A stretch of 64,000 nucleotides of DNA, from NCBI RefSeq assembly GCF_024345575.1, contig NZ_JAGQBJ010000002.1:248001-312000 (forward strand), given 5' to 3'. A program made the translations under genes and the position numbers. Source of the stretch: Cyanobium sp. Morenito 9A2. GTDB lineage: Bacteria > Cyanobacteriota > Cyanobacteriia > PCC-6307 > Cyanobiaceae. This document shows positions 10,546-21,267 of the stretch, piece after piece (position 1 is the stretch's first letter; each line of letters starts with the position of its first letter). The notes beneath the pieces were generated by a model that worked only from the letters and a program-made list of their open reading frames with translations, ran no database searches and had not been told where the DNA came from.

Positions 10546-12251
10546 TGCGGCTCGCCCTGGCCCAGATCAATCCGCTGGTGGGCGACCTGCGCGGCAACGC
10601 CGAGCGGCTGGCTACGCGATGTCAGGAGGCAGCGGGCCTGGGCGCTGATCTTGTGGTGGCGCCCGAGCTGGCCCTCTGGGGTTATCCCCCCAGGGATCTG
10701 CTGCTGCGGCCGTCGTTGCAGCGGGACCAGGATCAGCTGCTGGGGGAGCTGGCCGAGGGGATGCCTCCCAGACTGAGCCTGCTGCTCGGGGTGAGTGATC
10801 CGCTGCCGGGGGGCCAGCAGCCGGCCCTGTTCAATGCCGCTGCCCTGGTGCAACGGGGACAGTGGCGAATCGTCGCCCGCAAGCGCCTGTTGCCCAGCTA
10901 CGACGTCTTCGATGAACGGCGCTACTTCCGCAGCGCCGACCGGCCCTCACTCCTGGAACTGCCCGTGGCCGGTCGCCTCTGGCGGTTAGGGCTCACCATC
11001 TGCGAGGACCTTTGGGTGGAGGAAACCCTGCCGATCCCACGCCTGGCCGGACCCGACCCGATCGCCGAGTTGATTCCCCTGGCACCCGAGCTGCTGATCA
11101 ACCTGTCGGCCTCACCCTTTGGCCAGGGCAAACCGGCCCTGCGGCACCAGCTGGCCCAGGCGGCGGTCGCACGGCTGGGGTGCCCGGTGGTTTACGTGAA
11201 CCAGGTGGGCGGCAACGACGAGCTGGTGTTCGATGGCGCCAGCTTCGTTGTCGATGCCACCGGCGCCGTGCGGCTGCAGCTGGCCTGCGCCGAAGAGGAT
11301 CTCGGCCTCTACGACAGCTTGACGGCCACCCCTGACCGGGCGCACCAGGCCAACACAGACAAGGACTTGCCTGCACCCATCGAGCAGCTGTTCCGGGTGC
11401 TAGTGCTGGGGCTGCGCGACTACGCGCGCAAATGTGGCTTCCAGCGGGCGCTCCTGGGGCTGAGCGGCGGCATCGATTCGGCCCTTGTGGCCGCCCTGGC
11501 CGTGGCCGCCCTCGGCCCGGATCACGTGCAAGCGCTGCTGATGCCCTCCCCCTACAGCTCGCCTGGCTCGATCAGCGATGCTCTGGCACTGGCAGACACC
11601 TTGGATCTCGCCCATGACACCGTGGCCATCGAACCGCTGATGGAGCAGTTCGCCGCCTCCCTTGAAGGCCCACTGACGGGGCCGCCCAGGGGCCTGGCGG
11701 CCGAGAACCTGCAATCGAGGATCAGGGGCACGTTGCTGATGGCCCTGGCGAACCAGCAGGGCCAGCTGCTGCTCTCCACCGGCAACAAATCGGAACTGGC
11801 CGTGGGCTACTGCACCCTCTACGGCGACATGAACGGCGGTCTGGCGGTGATCGGTGACCTGTACAAAACCACGGTCTTCGCCCTCTGCTCCTGGCTCGAT
11901 GCCCCTGAATCGGCCTCCTGCCGCGAGCATTTCGGCCTGGCCACCGCCGGCGCCCTGATCGGGGAGGCGATTCGCCTGAAGCCCCCCAGCGCCGAACTCA
12001 GCCCCGATCAAAAAGACAGCGATTCCCTGCCTGACTACGCCGTGCTCGATCCGATCCTCTCCGCCTGCATCGAGGAGCTGCGCAGCACCGAGGAGCTGAT
12101 CGCCGCCGGCACCGACCCGGAGCTGGCCCACCGGGTGCAAGGACTGCTGCGGAAAGCGGAATTCAAAAGACGCCAGGCCCCGCCGCTGCTCAAAGTGAGC
12201 CGAAGGGCTTTCGGGACGGGATGGCGGATGCCGATCGCCGCCGCCCGCTGA
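10545..12251 (+). CDS. nadE: Glutamine-dependent NAD+ synthetase
   Basis: A 568-residue two-domain enzyme that makes NAD from deamido-NAD, ATP and glutamine. The N-terminal nitrilase-type amidohydrolase has its Glu in VVAPELALWGYPPRDLL, Lys in ARKRLLPSYDVFDERRYF and the nucleophile Cys in LTICEDLWVEE. The C-terminal synthetase domain begins near residue 290 with the ATP pyrophosphatase loop LGLSGGIDSALVAAL and continues with STGNKSELAVGYCTLYGDM. It is the last gene of the chain that starts with the CNNM gene, and it overlaps nadD by one base. Confidence 0.97.
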   Translation: MRLALAQINPLVGDLRGNAERLATRCQEAAGLGADLVVAPELALWGYPPRDLLLRPSLQRDQDQLLGELAEGMPPRLSLLLGVSDPLPGGQQPALFNAAALVQRGQWRIVARKRLLPSYDVFDERRYFRSADRPSLLELPVAGRLWRLGLTICEDLWVEETLPIPRLAGPDPIAELIPLAPELLINLSASPFGQGKPALRHQLAQAAVARLGCPVVYVNQVGGNDELVFDGASFVVDATGAVRLQLACAEEDLGLYDSLTATPDRAHQANTDKDLPAPIEQLFRVLVLGLRDYARKCGFQRALLGLSGGIDSALVAALAVAALGPDHVQALLMPSPYSSPGSISDALALADTLDLAHDTVAIEPLMEQFAASLEGPLTGPPRGLAAENLQSRIRGTLLMALANQQGQLLLSTGNKSELAVGYCTLYGDMNGGLAVIGDLYKTTVFALCSWLDAPESASCREHFGLATAGALIGEAIRLKPPSAELSPDQKDSDSLPDYAVLDPILSACIEELRSTEELIAAGTDPELAHRVQGLLRKAEFKRRQAPPLLKVSRRAFGTGWRMPIAAAR

Positions 12252-12321
12252 TGGGCCAATGCCGATCGTTCTTGGCGATTGGCCCGCTGAGTCGCCAATC
12301 TGGTGGGAGCAACTGAACCCC

Positions 12322-13461
12322 ATGGCAGCCTCCGGCCTGGCAGCTCCGATCGCCAGCATCGGCGTTCCCTCCGAAATCAAGCGGGATGAGCAGCGGGTGG
12401 CCCTGACCCCCGATGGGGTGCGCGAACTCATCTCCCACGGCCTGGAGGTGCGCATTCAGCATGGCGCCGGCACGGGCGCCGGCATCAGCGACGAAGCCTT
12501 TGCCGCCGCCGGCGCCCGCCTGGTGGGCCGGGAGGAAGCCTGGGCCGCCCACCTGGTGGTCAAGGTGAAAGAGCCCCAGCCGGAGGAATTCCCTTTCCTG
12601 CGCAGTGATCTGGTGCTGTTCACCTACCTGCACCTGGCCGCCTATCCAGACGTTGGGCAAGCCCTGCTCGAGGCCGGCACCACTGGCGTGGCCTACGAAA
12701 CGGTGCAGCTTGAGAACGGCAGTCTGCCGCTGCTGGCCCCGATGAGCGAGATCGCCGGGCGGCTGGCCGCCCAAGTGGGCGCCCACCTGCTGGAGAAGCC
12801 CCACGGGGGCCGCGGCGTCTTGATCGGGGGCTGCACGGGGGTGAAGCCCGCCCGGGTGGTGGTGCTGGGCGCCGGCACCGTTGGTTGGCATGCGGCCCGT
12901 CTGGCCGCCGCCATGGATGCGGACGTGCTGTTGCTGGATCACTCCCCCCAAAGGCTGCGCGTGCTCGAATCCGACCGTCGTGGTCGGCTGGTCAGTTTGG
13001 TGAGCAGCCGCGGACTCGTGGAGCGGCTGGTCCCCACGGCCGATCTGCTGATTGGCGCCGTGCTCACCCCCGGAGGCCGCGCCCCAAGCCTGGTGGATGA
13101 GCCGCTGGTACGTCAGATGCGGCCAGGCTCGGTGATCGTGGATGTGGCGATCGACCAGGGCGGTTGCATCGCCACCAGCCGCGAAACGACCCACACCGAT
13201 CCCGTGGTGACCATTCACGGAGTCCAACACTACGCCGTGGGCAACATGCCCGGCGCCGTGCCCTACACCTCCACCGAAGCATTGGTCAGCGTGACCCTGC
13301 CTTACATCCTTGCGATCGCTGGCCGCGGTCTGGTGGAGGCGATCACCGAGCGGCCCGAGCTGATGTCCGGGCTCAACACGATCAATGGCGACGTCTGCCA
13401 CCCTGGGGTCGCCAAGGCCCTGGGGGTGCCCACCCGTCACCCGATGGCCTGCCTGCGCTGA
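12322..13461 (+). CDS. ald: Alanine dehydrogenase
   Basis: A 379-residue NAD-dependent L-alanine dehydrogenase interconverting alanine and pyruvate plus ammonia. The N-terminal IGVPSEIKRDEQRVALTP signature with its active-site Arg/Lys is intact. The NAD-binding glycine loop is VVVLGAGTVGWHAARLA, and the HYAVGNMPGAVPYTST and LNTINGDVCHPGVAKAL segments are typical. I chose the ATG at 12322; an earlier in-frame ATG at 12259 would add 21 unconserved residues. Cyanobacteria use this enzyme mainly in alanine breakdown. It converges on the DUF3326 gene with 29 bases between the stops. Confidence 0.94.
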   Translation: MAASGLAAPIASIGVPSEIKRDEQRVALTPDGVRELISHGLEVRIQHGAGTGAGISDEAFAAAGARLVGREEAWAAHLVVKVKEPQPEEFPFLRSDLVLFTYLHLAAYPDVGQALLEAGTTGVAYETVQLENGSLPLLAPMSEIAGRLAAQVGAHLLEKPHGGRGVLIGGCTGVKPARVVVLGAGTVGWHAARLAAAMDADVLLLDHSPQRLRVLESDRRGRLVSLVSSRGLVERLVPTADLLIGAVLTPGGRAPSLVDEPLVRQMRPGSVIVDVAIDQGGCIATSRETTHTDPVVTIHGVQHYAVGNMPGAVPYTSTEALVSVTLPYILAIAGRGLVEAITERPELMSGLNTINGDVCHPGVAKALGVPTRHPMACLR

Positions 13462-13490
13462 GCGCAACAGCCCAAAGCCCTCAGCCGGCC

Positions 13491-14549
13491 TCAGGGAAGG
13501 GGCCGCAGGGGTCGTCTCAGGGCCTCTGGTTCGATCCCCTCGCGCAGCGCCAACACCCAGCCGGCAGCTTCGGCGTAGCTGGCCGCTGGCAGCACTTTCA
13601 CCCCCAGGGCTTCGGCGTTGACCGCCAGCAGGGAGGGGTTGCCCGCCACGGCGATCACGGGCACGCCCCGATCCAGGGCCTCCAGCACCGCCTCGCCCCC
13701 GAGGGCCCCGGCGGGGGCCACCACGGCGCCGATCTGTGGGCCGAGGAGCGCTCCGGCGGGTGGTGCTGGACGGCCCGGGGCGAGGGGCCAAAGGTTGGGG
13801 GCCCGTGAGAGCCCCACCAGCACACAGGGCAAGAAGGTGGTGCCGATCTCTTCCGCCGCCGCCCGCGGATCGAGATCGGGATCCAGGGGCAAAGGCGCCA
13901 GGGCCGGGGCATGGGCGCAGGGCAAGGCCAGATGGCGCCCCAACAGGTGGCTAATCACCGCCTCGGCGCCAGCGAGGGCATCCACACCGATGCCCTGGCG
14001 GTAGGCCGCCAGGGCCCCACGGCCGGGGTCATCGGGAAAGCGGGACACCACGGCGATCGCCGTAGCCCCCGCCTCCTTCAGCTGCTCTCCGGCGGCCAGC
14101 AAGGCCCCAGGCCGCCCCAAGCTCCCCCAACTGCTGCCGCTGGGGCCAAGGCTCAAGCTCACCTCCAGGGACATCTCGGTGGTGACCACCGGTCCGATGG
14201 TGAGCCCCAAGGTGCTGCGGCAAGCCTCGATCACCTGCCGGTGCCGCAGCAGCAGGTCACCATCGATCCCCGCATCCAGCAGCACCCCCACCCGCTGGCG
14301 GCGCACGGGTTCGAGGGCCAGTTCAGCGGCCACGAAGCGATCCAGGGCCCAGCCCTCGACGTAGTGGATCCGCGGATCGCTCCAGTAGAGCGCCGCCCCG
14401 TTCATCACATTGGGATGGGTGATCAGACAACCGCTGGCGGCGGCCAGCAACCGGGCACTAGGCAAACCATCCCCCGCATAGCCGCCGATCTGGCAACCGA
14501 TGCCGGTGGGGATCACCAGCACCGTGGGGAGTGGGGGGAAGGTGCTCAC
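13491..14549 (-). CDS. DUF3326 family protein
   Basis: A 352-residue protein of the DUF3326 family found in cyanobacteria and plants, function unknown. Conserved-looking stretches are LVIPTGIGCQIGGYAGD at the N-terminus, CLITHPNVMNGAALYW, GVLLDAGIDGDLLLRH, the central VVTTEMSLEVSL and a C-terminal GVPVIAVAGNPSLLAVNAEA that looks Rossmann-like. The GTG at 14549 is the best start because it overlaps the stop of the upstream 57-residue gene (GTGA) and the conserved part begins ten residues later. The gene is third in a chain that also holds a ferredoxin, which suggests a redox-linked role, by context only. Confidence 0.8.
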   Translation of the reverse strand: MSTFPPLPTVLVIPTGIGCQIGGYAGDGLPSARLLAAASGCLITHPNVMNGAALYWSDPRIHYVEGWALDRFVAAELALEPVRRQRVGVLLDAGIDGDLLLRHRQVIEACRSTLGLTIGPVVTTEMSLEVSLSLGPSGSSWGSLGRPGALLAAGEQLKEAGATAIAVVSRFPDDPGRGALAAYRQGIGVDALAGAEAVISHLLGRHLALPCAHAPALAPLPLDPDLDPRAAAEEIGTTFLPCVLVGLSRAPNLWPLAPGRPAPPAGALLGPQIGAVVAPAGALGGEAVLEALDRGVPVIAVAGNPSLLAVNAEALGVKVLPAASYAEAAGWVLALREGIEPEALRRPLRPLP

Positions 14550-14719
14550 CGCAGCACCACCGCCTCCAGCCGCACCCGCCGTCCCCCGTCGCCCCGGGAC
14601 TCGACCGCCGTGAGCGCCCAGCGCAGGGGTTCTCCGTGGGGCGCCAGGGCCGCCAGCACCTGGGATCGCAACGGGCCAGGCCCGAGCTCCACCCAGAGCT
14701 CCAATGGCTTGAGCCTCAC
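14546..14719 (-). CDS. Small conserved-looking protein (57 residues)
   Basis: A short frame between ferredoxin and the DUF3326 gene, in a frame different from both. It begins with GTG at 14719 overlapping the ferredoxin stop (GTGA) and ends with a TGA that overlaps the next GTG. The product starts with RLKPLELWVELGPGPLRSQV and continues as a small alpha/beta-like protein with no signal peptide or membrane segment. The exact GTGA junction at both ends is the main evidence that it is real. I do not recognise the family. Confidence 0.65.
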   Translation of the reverse strand: MRLKPLELWVELGPGPLRSQVLAALAPHGEPLRWALTAVESRGDGGRRVRLEAVVLR

Positions 14720-15039
14720 TTCTGGAATTGACCGAACTGGGCCTCGTAAAGCGCATCCTCCTGGCACGCCAACAGCTTGAGATCGCTCAAGGGCGTGGCC
14801 ACACAGAGCAGGGCATACCCCTTCACCTGCAGATCCTCCCGCACCCCCATGGCGTCGGGCTGATGCACCTGGCCCTCCTGGAGCAGGGCGGCGCAGGTGG
14901 TGCAAACCCCCGAACAGCAGGAGCTGGGCAGCGCCACGCCAGCCGCCTCGGCAGCCGAGAGCACCGTCTGGTCGCTGCGACAGGGAAAGCTGTGCTCCGC
15001 ACCATGGAGCACGGCGATCACGGTGAAGGTGTCACTCAT
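14716..15039 (-). CDS. Plant-type [2Fe-2S] ferredoxin
   Basis: A 107-residue ferredoxin. The cluster ligands are Cys41, Cys46 and Cys49 in SSCCSGVCTTC and Cys79 in YALLCVATP, matching CX4CX2C-X29-C spacing; Cys42 is an extra residue beside the first ligand. The C-terminus is about ten residues longer than in photosynthetic PetF and ends in a Phe/Gln-rich tail, so this is a secondary, probably dedicated ferredoxin. It lies 21 bases downstream of a 2OG-Fe(II) oxygenase gene and overlaps the next small gene. Its likely partner is a product of this operon, which is inference. Confidence 0.9.
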   Translation of the reverse strand: MSDTFTVIAVLHGAEHSFPCRSDQTVLSAAEAAGVALPSSCCSGVCTTCAALLQEGQVHQPDAMGVREDLQVKGYALLCVATPLSDLKLLACQEDALYEAQFGQFQK

Positions 15040-15060
15040 GGGGTTCCCTGGGGCGCCTGC

Positions 15061-15831
15061 TCAAACCACAACGCCCCCATCTTCTCGGACGACGGGGCGC
15101 CAACGGCTCGGGTGGGGCGCCAGATACTCCGCCGAGGGCGAGCTGTCTGCAGTTCCTGCGGGGGCGGTGAGCACGAAATCGAAGCTGATCGAAAAGCGGC
15201 GGTCATCCCCAAGGTTTTCCTCGACGCCGTGGTCGGTGGCGGCGGGGAAGAACACCACCAGTCCCGCCCGGGGGGCCAGCTCCGCCCAAGGCGCATTCCA
15301 GGGGGCTCCCGCTTGGATCGGCCCCCCATGGCCCACCGCCAAGCCCCCCACCAGTTCATTCACCTGGCGGGGTGGGTAGAGCCGCAGGCAACCGCTGGCG
15401 CCGCTTCCGTCGCCATTGAGATAGACCACCGCACTCAAGTGGGCGTTGGGATGGTGGTGACGTCCCACCCCCTGGCCAGGCTCACTGATCACCGGCCAGC
15501 AGCGCTGCAGATGCAGGCCAACGCGTTCCAAGGCAAACCCAAGGCTGGCCAAGTAATCCAGGGCCAGTAGTTCCACCTGCCGGGAAAGGCCCGAAAAACT
15601 TGGGTGTCTGTGGAGTTGGTCGACACCGTGGAGATCACCTGTCCAGGCGCAGACCACATCGGGGTTGCCCTCAGCCTTGCCCCTGAGCGCCACGGCGTCT
15701 TGAAGCATCACCGCCAGATCGAGCGGATCGAGCCGTAGTTGAGCGCTGCCCAGAGCCAGGGGGAACAGGGGCTGGATCGCCAGCCCAGGGCCCAGAGGCA
15801 GCGTTAGGGGCTGAGCGGACGTGCCGTCCAT
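15061..15831 (-). CDS. Putative 2OG-Fe(II) oxygenase
   Basis: A 256-residue protein resembling the TIGR02466-type group of iron/2-oxoglutarate oxygenases. The iron-binding segment is GRHHHPNAHLSAVVYLNGD, followed by a hydrophobic strand, GLVVFFPAATDHGVEEN with the distal His, and RRFSISFDFVLTAP with the Arg expected to hold 2-oxoglutarate. Substrate unknown. It is the first gene of a minus-strand group, 21 bases before the ferredoxin start. Its upstream neighbour, atpG, is on the same strand but is closed off by a terminator. Confidence 0.82.
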   Translation of the reverse strand: MDGTSAQPLTLPLGPGLAIQPLFPLALGSAQLRLDPLDLAVMLQDAVALRGKAEGNPDVVCAWTGDLHGVDQLHRHPSFSGLSRQVELLALDYLASLGFALERVGLHLQRCWPVISEPGQGVGRHHHPNAHLSAVVYLNGDGSGASGCLRLYPPRQVNELVGGLAVGHGGPIQAGAPWNAPWAELAPRAGLVVFFPAATDHGVEENLGDDRRFSISFDFVLTAPAGTADSSPSAEYLAPHPSRWRPVVREDGGVVV

Positions 15832-15842
15832 CGTCTGAACCT

Positions 15843-15867
15843 AAAAAAAGCCGGCCCAGCGGCCGGC
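15843..15867 (-). terminator. Rho-independent terminator of the atp operon
   Basis: Perfect 7-bp stem GCCGGCC/GGCCGGC with a 4-base loop and seven A on the plus strand, reading as a T7 tail on the minus strand. It lies about 12 bases after the atpG stop and separates the ATP synthase operon from the oxygenase/ferredoxin genes. Confidence 0.93.
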
Positions 15868-15879
15868 ACCGGTGCTGGA

Positions 15880-16830
15880 TCAGGCCATCGCCGCAGCGCC
15901 GCCCACCACCTCAAGGATTTCCTGGGTGATCGCCGCCTGCCGAGCCTTGTTGTAATCAAGGGTCAGCGTCTTGGCCAGGGCCTTGGCGTTGTCGCTGGCG
16001 TTGTTCATGGCCGTCATCCGGCTGGCCAGTTCGCTGGCGGCGGCTTCTTGGAGTGAGCGCAGCAACTGATTCTGAAGATAGAGAGGCAGCAGCGCGTTGA
16101 GCAGTTGGGCCGGGCTCTGCTCGAACACGAATGACGAGGGCAGAGCCGGCTGGATGTTCTCCGGGCCCGATCCCACCTCCACCTGCAACCGACCCTCGCG
16201 GGTGGTGAGGCGGAAGATCTCATCATCCGGGCTGGCGATGCCCTGGGGGTCGAGGGGGAGCAGGGTCTGGGAGACAGGGTTGGAACTCACCAGGTTGATG
16301 AACTTGGTGAAGATGATCTCTACTCGGTCTGTGCTCTCAGAGAGAAACTCCGCCAACACCTCATCGGCAATCCCGCGGGCCTCATCGGCGTTGGGCACCT
16401 GCTCCAGTCCGGTGAACGTGGCGCGGATCGGATAGGAGCGGTTCTGGAAATAAGTGATGGCCTTGCGGCCAATCAGCACCATATCCACCGTGAAGCCCTG
16501 ACCCTTGAGCTCGGCGAACCGCTGCTCAGACCGCTTGATGATGTTGGCGTTGTAGCCCCCGCATAGACCACGATCGGCTGTAACCACAAGCAAGGTGATC
16601 GTGGAAACCGGACGGCTCTGCAGCAAGGGCACATCGCTGCCTTCGCCGTTCAGGTTGTCCTGGAGGTTCTCCAGCACCCGAGCGAGACGGTCGGCAAAGG
16701 GGCGGCTGCGCAGCACCTGCTCCTGGGCTCGACGCACCTTGGCCGCCGCCACCAGGCGCATGGCCTCGGTGATCTTGCGGGTGTTCTTGACCGAGCTAAT
16801 CCGGTCGCGGATTTCCTTGAGGTTCGCCAT
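15880..16830 (-). CDS. atpG: F1F0 ATP synthase subunit gamma
   Basis: A 316-residue central-stalk rotor subunit. The N-terminal helix [20 protein letters not shown], the [15 protein letters not shown] strand-loop and the C-terminal helix ending [18 protein letters not shown] are diagnostic. The length, about 30 residues more than in E. coli, fits the extra segment of cyanobacterial and plastid gamma subunits near residues 195-230. The paired regulatory cysteines of plant gamma are absent, as is usual in cyanobacteria. It is the last gene of the operon, 13 bases after atpA. Confidence 0.98.
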   Translation of the reverse strand: MANLKEIRDRISSVKNTRKITEAMRLVAAAKVRRAQEQVLRSRPFADRLARVLENLQDNLNGEGSDVPLLQSRPVSTITLLVVTADRGLCGGYNANIIKRSEQRFAELKGQGFTVDMVLIGRKAITYFQNRSYPIRATFTGLEQVPNADEARGIADEVLAEFLSESTDRVEIIFTKFINLVSSNPVSQTLLPLDPQGIASPDDEIFRLTTREGRLQVEVGSGPENIQPALPSSFVFEQSPAQLLNALLPLYLQNQLLRSLQEAAASELASRMTAMNNASDNAKALAKTLTLDYNKARQAAITQEILEVVGGAAAMA

Positions 16831-16843
16831 GGGTTCAGGGTGC

Positions 16844-18433
<1,590 letters not shown>

Positions 18434-18982
18434 CTAGCTCACCCGGGCCAGCTCGAGACCGAGACGACGCACCTGACCCGAAAGGCTGGCGTCGATGACC
18501 TGGGAACCGAGGCGCACGATGAAACCGCCGATCAAGGCAGGATCCACCAAGAGCTTGATCTCCACCTTGTCAGTTCCTGCGACGGCCTGCACCCTCTTGC
18601 TCAGCAGAACCTGCTGCTCGTCCGAGAGAGGGGTGGCGGAGGTCACCGTGGCCAAAGCGATGTGGCGCTGCTCGCGATAGAGATCCAGCAGACGTTCCAG
18701 CACAGCATCCAGAATGCCGATGCGGGAGCGGTCAGTGAGCAGCTTCAGCAGATTCAGGAAAGAAGGGGTGATCTGGTCTGCGAACAGCTTGACCAGAACA
18801 TCCTTCTTCGCTTCAACTTCGATCACCGGCGAGGCCAGGGCCTCACGAAGGCTCGGGGTCTCGCGCCAGAGGTTCAGAAGTTCCTTGGCCTGGGTAACCA
18901 CCTCTTCGGTTTCCCCGCGCTGATCAGCCACCTGAAGGAAGGCTTCGGCGTAGGGGGTGGTGAGGGTATTCAGCAGCGGCAT
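18434..18982 (-). CDS. atpH: F1F0 ATP synthase subunit delta
   Basis: A 182-residue peripheral-stalk subunit (OSCP type) joining subunits b/b' to the top of F1. The N-terminal helical domain begins LLNTLTTPYAEAFLQVAD, and the C-terminal part has ALATVTSATPLSDEQQ and the typical IDPxxIGGxxxRxGxxxxDxS pattern as VDPALIGGFIVRLGSQVIDA. The start ATG overlaps the atpF stop by one base. Confidence 0.97.
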   Translation of the reverse strand: MPLLNTLTTPYAEAFLQVADQRGETEEVVTQAKELLNLWRETPSLREALASPVIEVEAKKDVLVKLFADQITPSFLNLLKLLTDRSRIGILDAVLERLLDLYREQRHIALATVTSATPLSDEQQVLLSKRVQAVAGTDKVEIKLLVDPALIGGFIVRLGSQVIDASLSGQVRRLGLELARVS

Positions 18983-19506
18983 CAGGAGGCCCCCAAATTA
19001 GCGATGGACTGATCGAGGAGGCTGGATTGGGCAGCCCCATCCAGACGCCCGGGGAGTTCGGCCAGGGCCTTTTCAATGGCCAGACGAGCGGCTTCACGGC
19101 GCAGTTGCTGGGTGACCCGGGCGGCCTCTGTGCTGAGATCGGAAGCAGCTCCCTGCTTGACACGAACCATCTCCTCAACGGTGCGGCGCTCGCTGTCCAG
19201 GCGAATCGCTTGGGCTCTGGCTTCGCCATCGCTGCGGATCTGAGCAGCCTTCTGCTGAGCCTCGGCGAGCTCCCTTTGAGCCTGGGCTAGGGCCGCTCCA
19301 GCGGTGGTCAACCGATCTTCGGCATCGCCGAGGTCGGCCAGAATGGCGGTGCGACGGCGCTCCAGGATGGAGCCCAGGAACCCGGGCAGAAATTTCCAAA
19401 GCCCGGCGATCACGATCGCCAGGTTGATGATGTTGGTCTCGAAAGGATCCAGGTTGAAACCGAAGCTTCCGTGGCTGGCCAGGAGTGGGTCCAGGAGCGC
19501 TGTCAT
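18982..19506 (-). CDS. atpF: F1F0 ATP synthase subunit b
   Basis: A 174-residue peripheral-stalk subunit. A single N-terminal membrane segment ([20 protein letters not shown]) follows a short lumenal region, after which LERRRTAIL opens a long charged coiled-coil rich in Ala, Glu, Arg and Gln. It pairs with the b' subunit encoded just upstream, whose stop overlaps its start as ATGA. Confidence 0.97.
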   Translation of the reverse strand: MTALLDPLLASHGSFGFNLDPFETNIINLAIVIAGLWKFLPGFLGSILERRRTAILADLGDAEDRLTTAGAALAQAQRELAEAQQKAAQIRSDGEARAQAIRLDSERRTVEEMVRVKQGAASDLSTEAARVTQQLRREAARLAIEKALAELPGRLDGAAQSSLLDQSIANLGAS

Positions 19507-19973
19507 GAGGCGGCCAGCAGACGGTTGACGATGAGCATGCCGAGTTGGTCGGCGTCGCTGCGGATCTGACCAAGAGCGGTTTCCCGCTGGCTGTCGATCT
19601 CGCGGCGGGCCTGCTCTCGACTGGCATTGGCATCGGCAAGGGCCTCAGCCAGGGCTTGACGGTAAAGAAGATCAGTCTCTTCCTCAGCGGCCAGAATCAG
19701 CTTCTGGGCTTGCTGGCGAGCATCCCTGAGCTGTTGCTTCAGGTCGGCTTCGAGCCGCTGGGCCTGGGCGAGCTTTTGCTTGGCCTCGGCGCGGCTGGTG
19801 GTGATGTAACCCTCACGCTCCTCGACCACCCGGCCGACGGGACGGAAGAAGAGGGCGTTGAGAATGAAGGTGAGAAGCACCACTTGCACCGCCATCAGCG
19901 GCAAGGTGGCATCGAGGTCAAAGAGACCTCCCGCCGGTTCACCGGCTGCGGCAAGCAGGAGCCAGCTGGTCAT
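19503..19973 (-). CDS. atpF2: F1F0 ATP synthase subunit b'
   Basis: A 156-residue second b-type subunit, present only in photosynthetic bacteria and plastids. After a short N-terminus with [20 protein letters not shown] it has one membrane segment and the motif [19 protein letters not shown], then a coiled coil ([20 protein letters not shown]). The start at 19973 is an ATG. Gene order b'-b-delta-alpha-gamma is the standard cyanobacterial order. Confidence 0.96.
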   Translation of the reverse strand: MTSWLLLAAAGEPAGGLFDLDATLPLMAVQVVLLTFILNALFFRPVGRVVEEREGYITTSRAEAKQKLAQAQRLEADLKQQLRDARQQAQKLILAAEEETDLLYRQALAEALADANASREQARREIDSQRETALGQIRSDADQLGMLIVNRLLAAS

Positions 19974-20069
19974 GGAACAGGAGCGCTGGTGAGATCAGGA
20001 GATTGAAAAAGGAGACCAACGGATCCAGAGCGCGGGTCGGCGCCCTGGTCGGCTCTCCCCCAGGGGCGA

Positions 20070-20390
<321 letters not shown>

Positions 20391-20465
20391 TCAAGGAATG
20401 GGCCCAGGGTGATCCGGACCAACGCGCAGCAGATTTAGCAGACCGCGGGGACCTGCTGTGGCGAT

Positions 20466-21194
20466 CTAATGATGGGACTCGTGGACAGCCTCGCCGATGT
20501 AGTAGGCGGCGAGGGTGGCGAAGATCAACGCCTGAATGGCACTGGTGAACAGCCCCAAGAACATCACCGGCAGGGGCACGATCAGAGGCACCAAGAAGGC
20601 GAGCACCGCCACAACGAGTTCGTCAGCAAGGATGTTGCCGAACAAACGGAAGGAGAGGGACAGGGGCTTGGTGAAATCCTCGACGATCTTGAACGGGAGC
20701 ATGATCGGCGTCGGCTCCACGTAATACTCGAAGTAGCGGAAGCCTTTGCGGCTCAGACCCGCATAGAAGTAAGCCAGTGAGACCAGCAGGGCCAAGGCGA
20801 TAGTGGTGTTGATATCGGCCGTTGGAGCGCCAAGCTCACCACTCGGGAGGTGAATGAGCTTCCAGGGAATCAGGGCGCCGCCCCAATTGCTGACGAAGAT
20901 GAAGAGAAAAAGCGTTCCGATGAACGGCAGCCAATCCCTGTAGGCCTTCTCTCCGATGTAGTCCCGTGCAATATCACGGATGTATCCCCAAAGATATTCC
21001 AGCAGGTTCTGGAGCCCGCGGGGATCGCGATCCAGCTTGCGGGAACCCAGCACCACGAAGGTAAGCAGGGCTCCGATCACAACCCAGGAACTGAGAAAGA
21101 TCTGTCCGTGGATTTTGACGTTACCCACCTGCCAATAGAGGTGTTGACCCACCTCCAGGGCGGCGAAAGGAAGAGCGAGAGGCAAGGGGACCAT
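20466..21194 (-). CDS. atpB: F1F0 ATP synthase subunit a
   Basis: A 242-residue membrane subunit forming the proton half-channels against the c-ring. The essential Arg lies in [19 protein letters not shown], and the C-terminal helices include the Gln-containing [20 protein letters not shown]. Five or six hydrophobic segments are visible, normal for the family. It is followed by 147 bases before atpE. Confidence 0.98.
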   Translation of the reverse strand: MVPLPLALPFAALEVGQHLYWQVGNVKIHGQIFLSSWVVIGALLTFVVLGSRKLDRDPRGLQNLLEYLWGYIRDIARDYIGEKAYRDWLPFIGTLFLFIFVSNWGGALIPWKLIHLPSGELGAPTADINTTIALALLVSLAYFYAGLSRKGFRYFEYYVEPTPIMLPFKIVEDFTKPLSLSFRLFGNILADELVVAVLAFLVPLIVPLPVMFLGLFTSAIQALIFATLAAYYIGEAVHESHH

Positions 21195-21267
21195 CTGGCT
21201 GAACGTTCGGTGTCGCTAGGGCGACGAATGGGGGAGAGGCCGGTCGGGGGCCAGAGATTCGAGGCAA

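Noticed and set aside
12190-13791. Long minus-strand frame opposite alanine dehydrogenase
   Set aside because: Same composition artefact; overlaps a certain gene over its full length.
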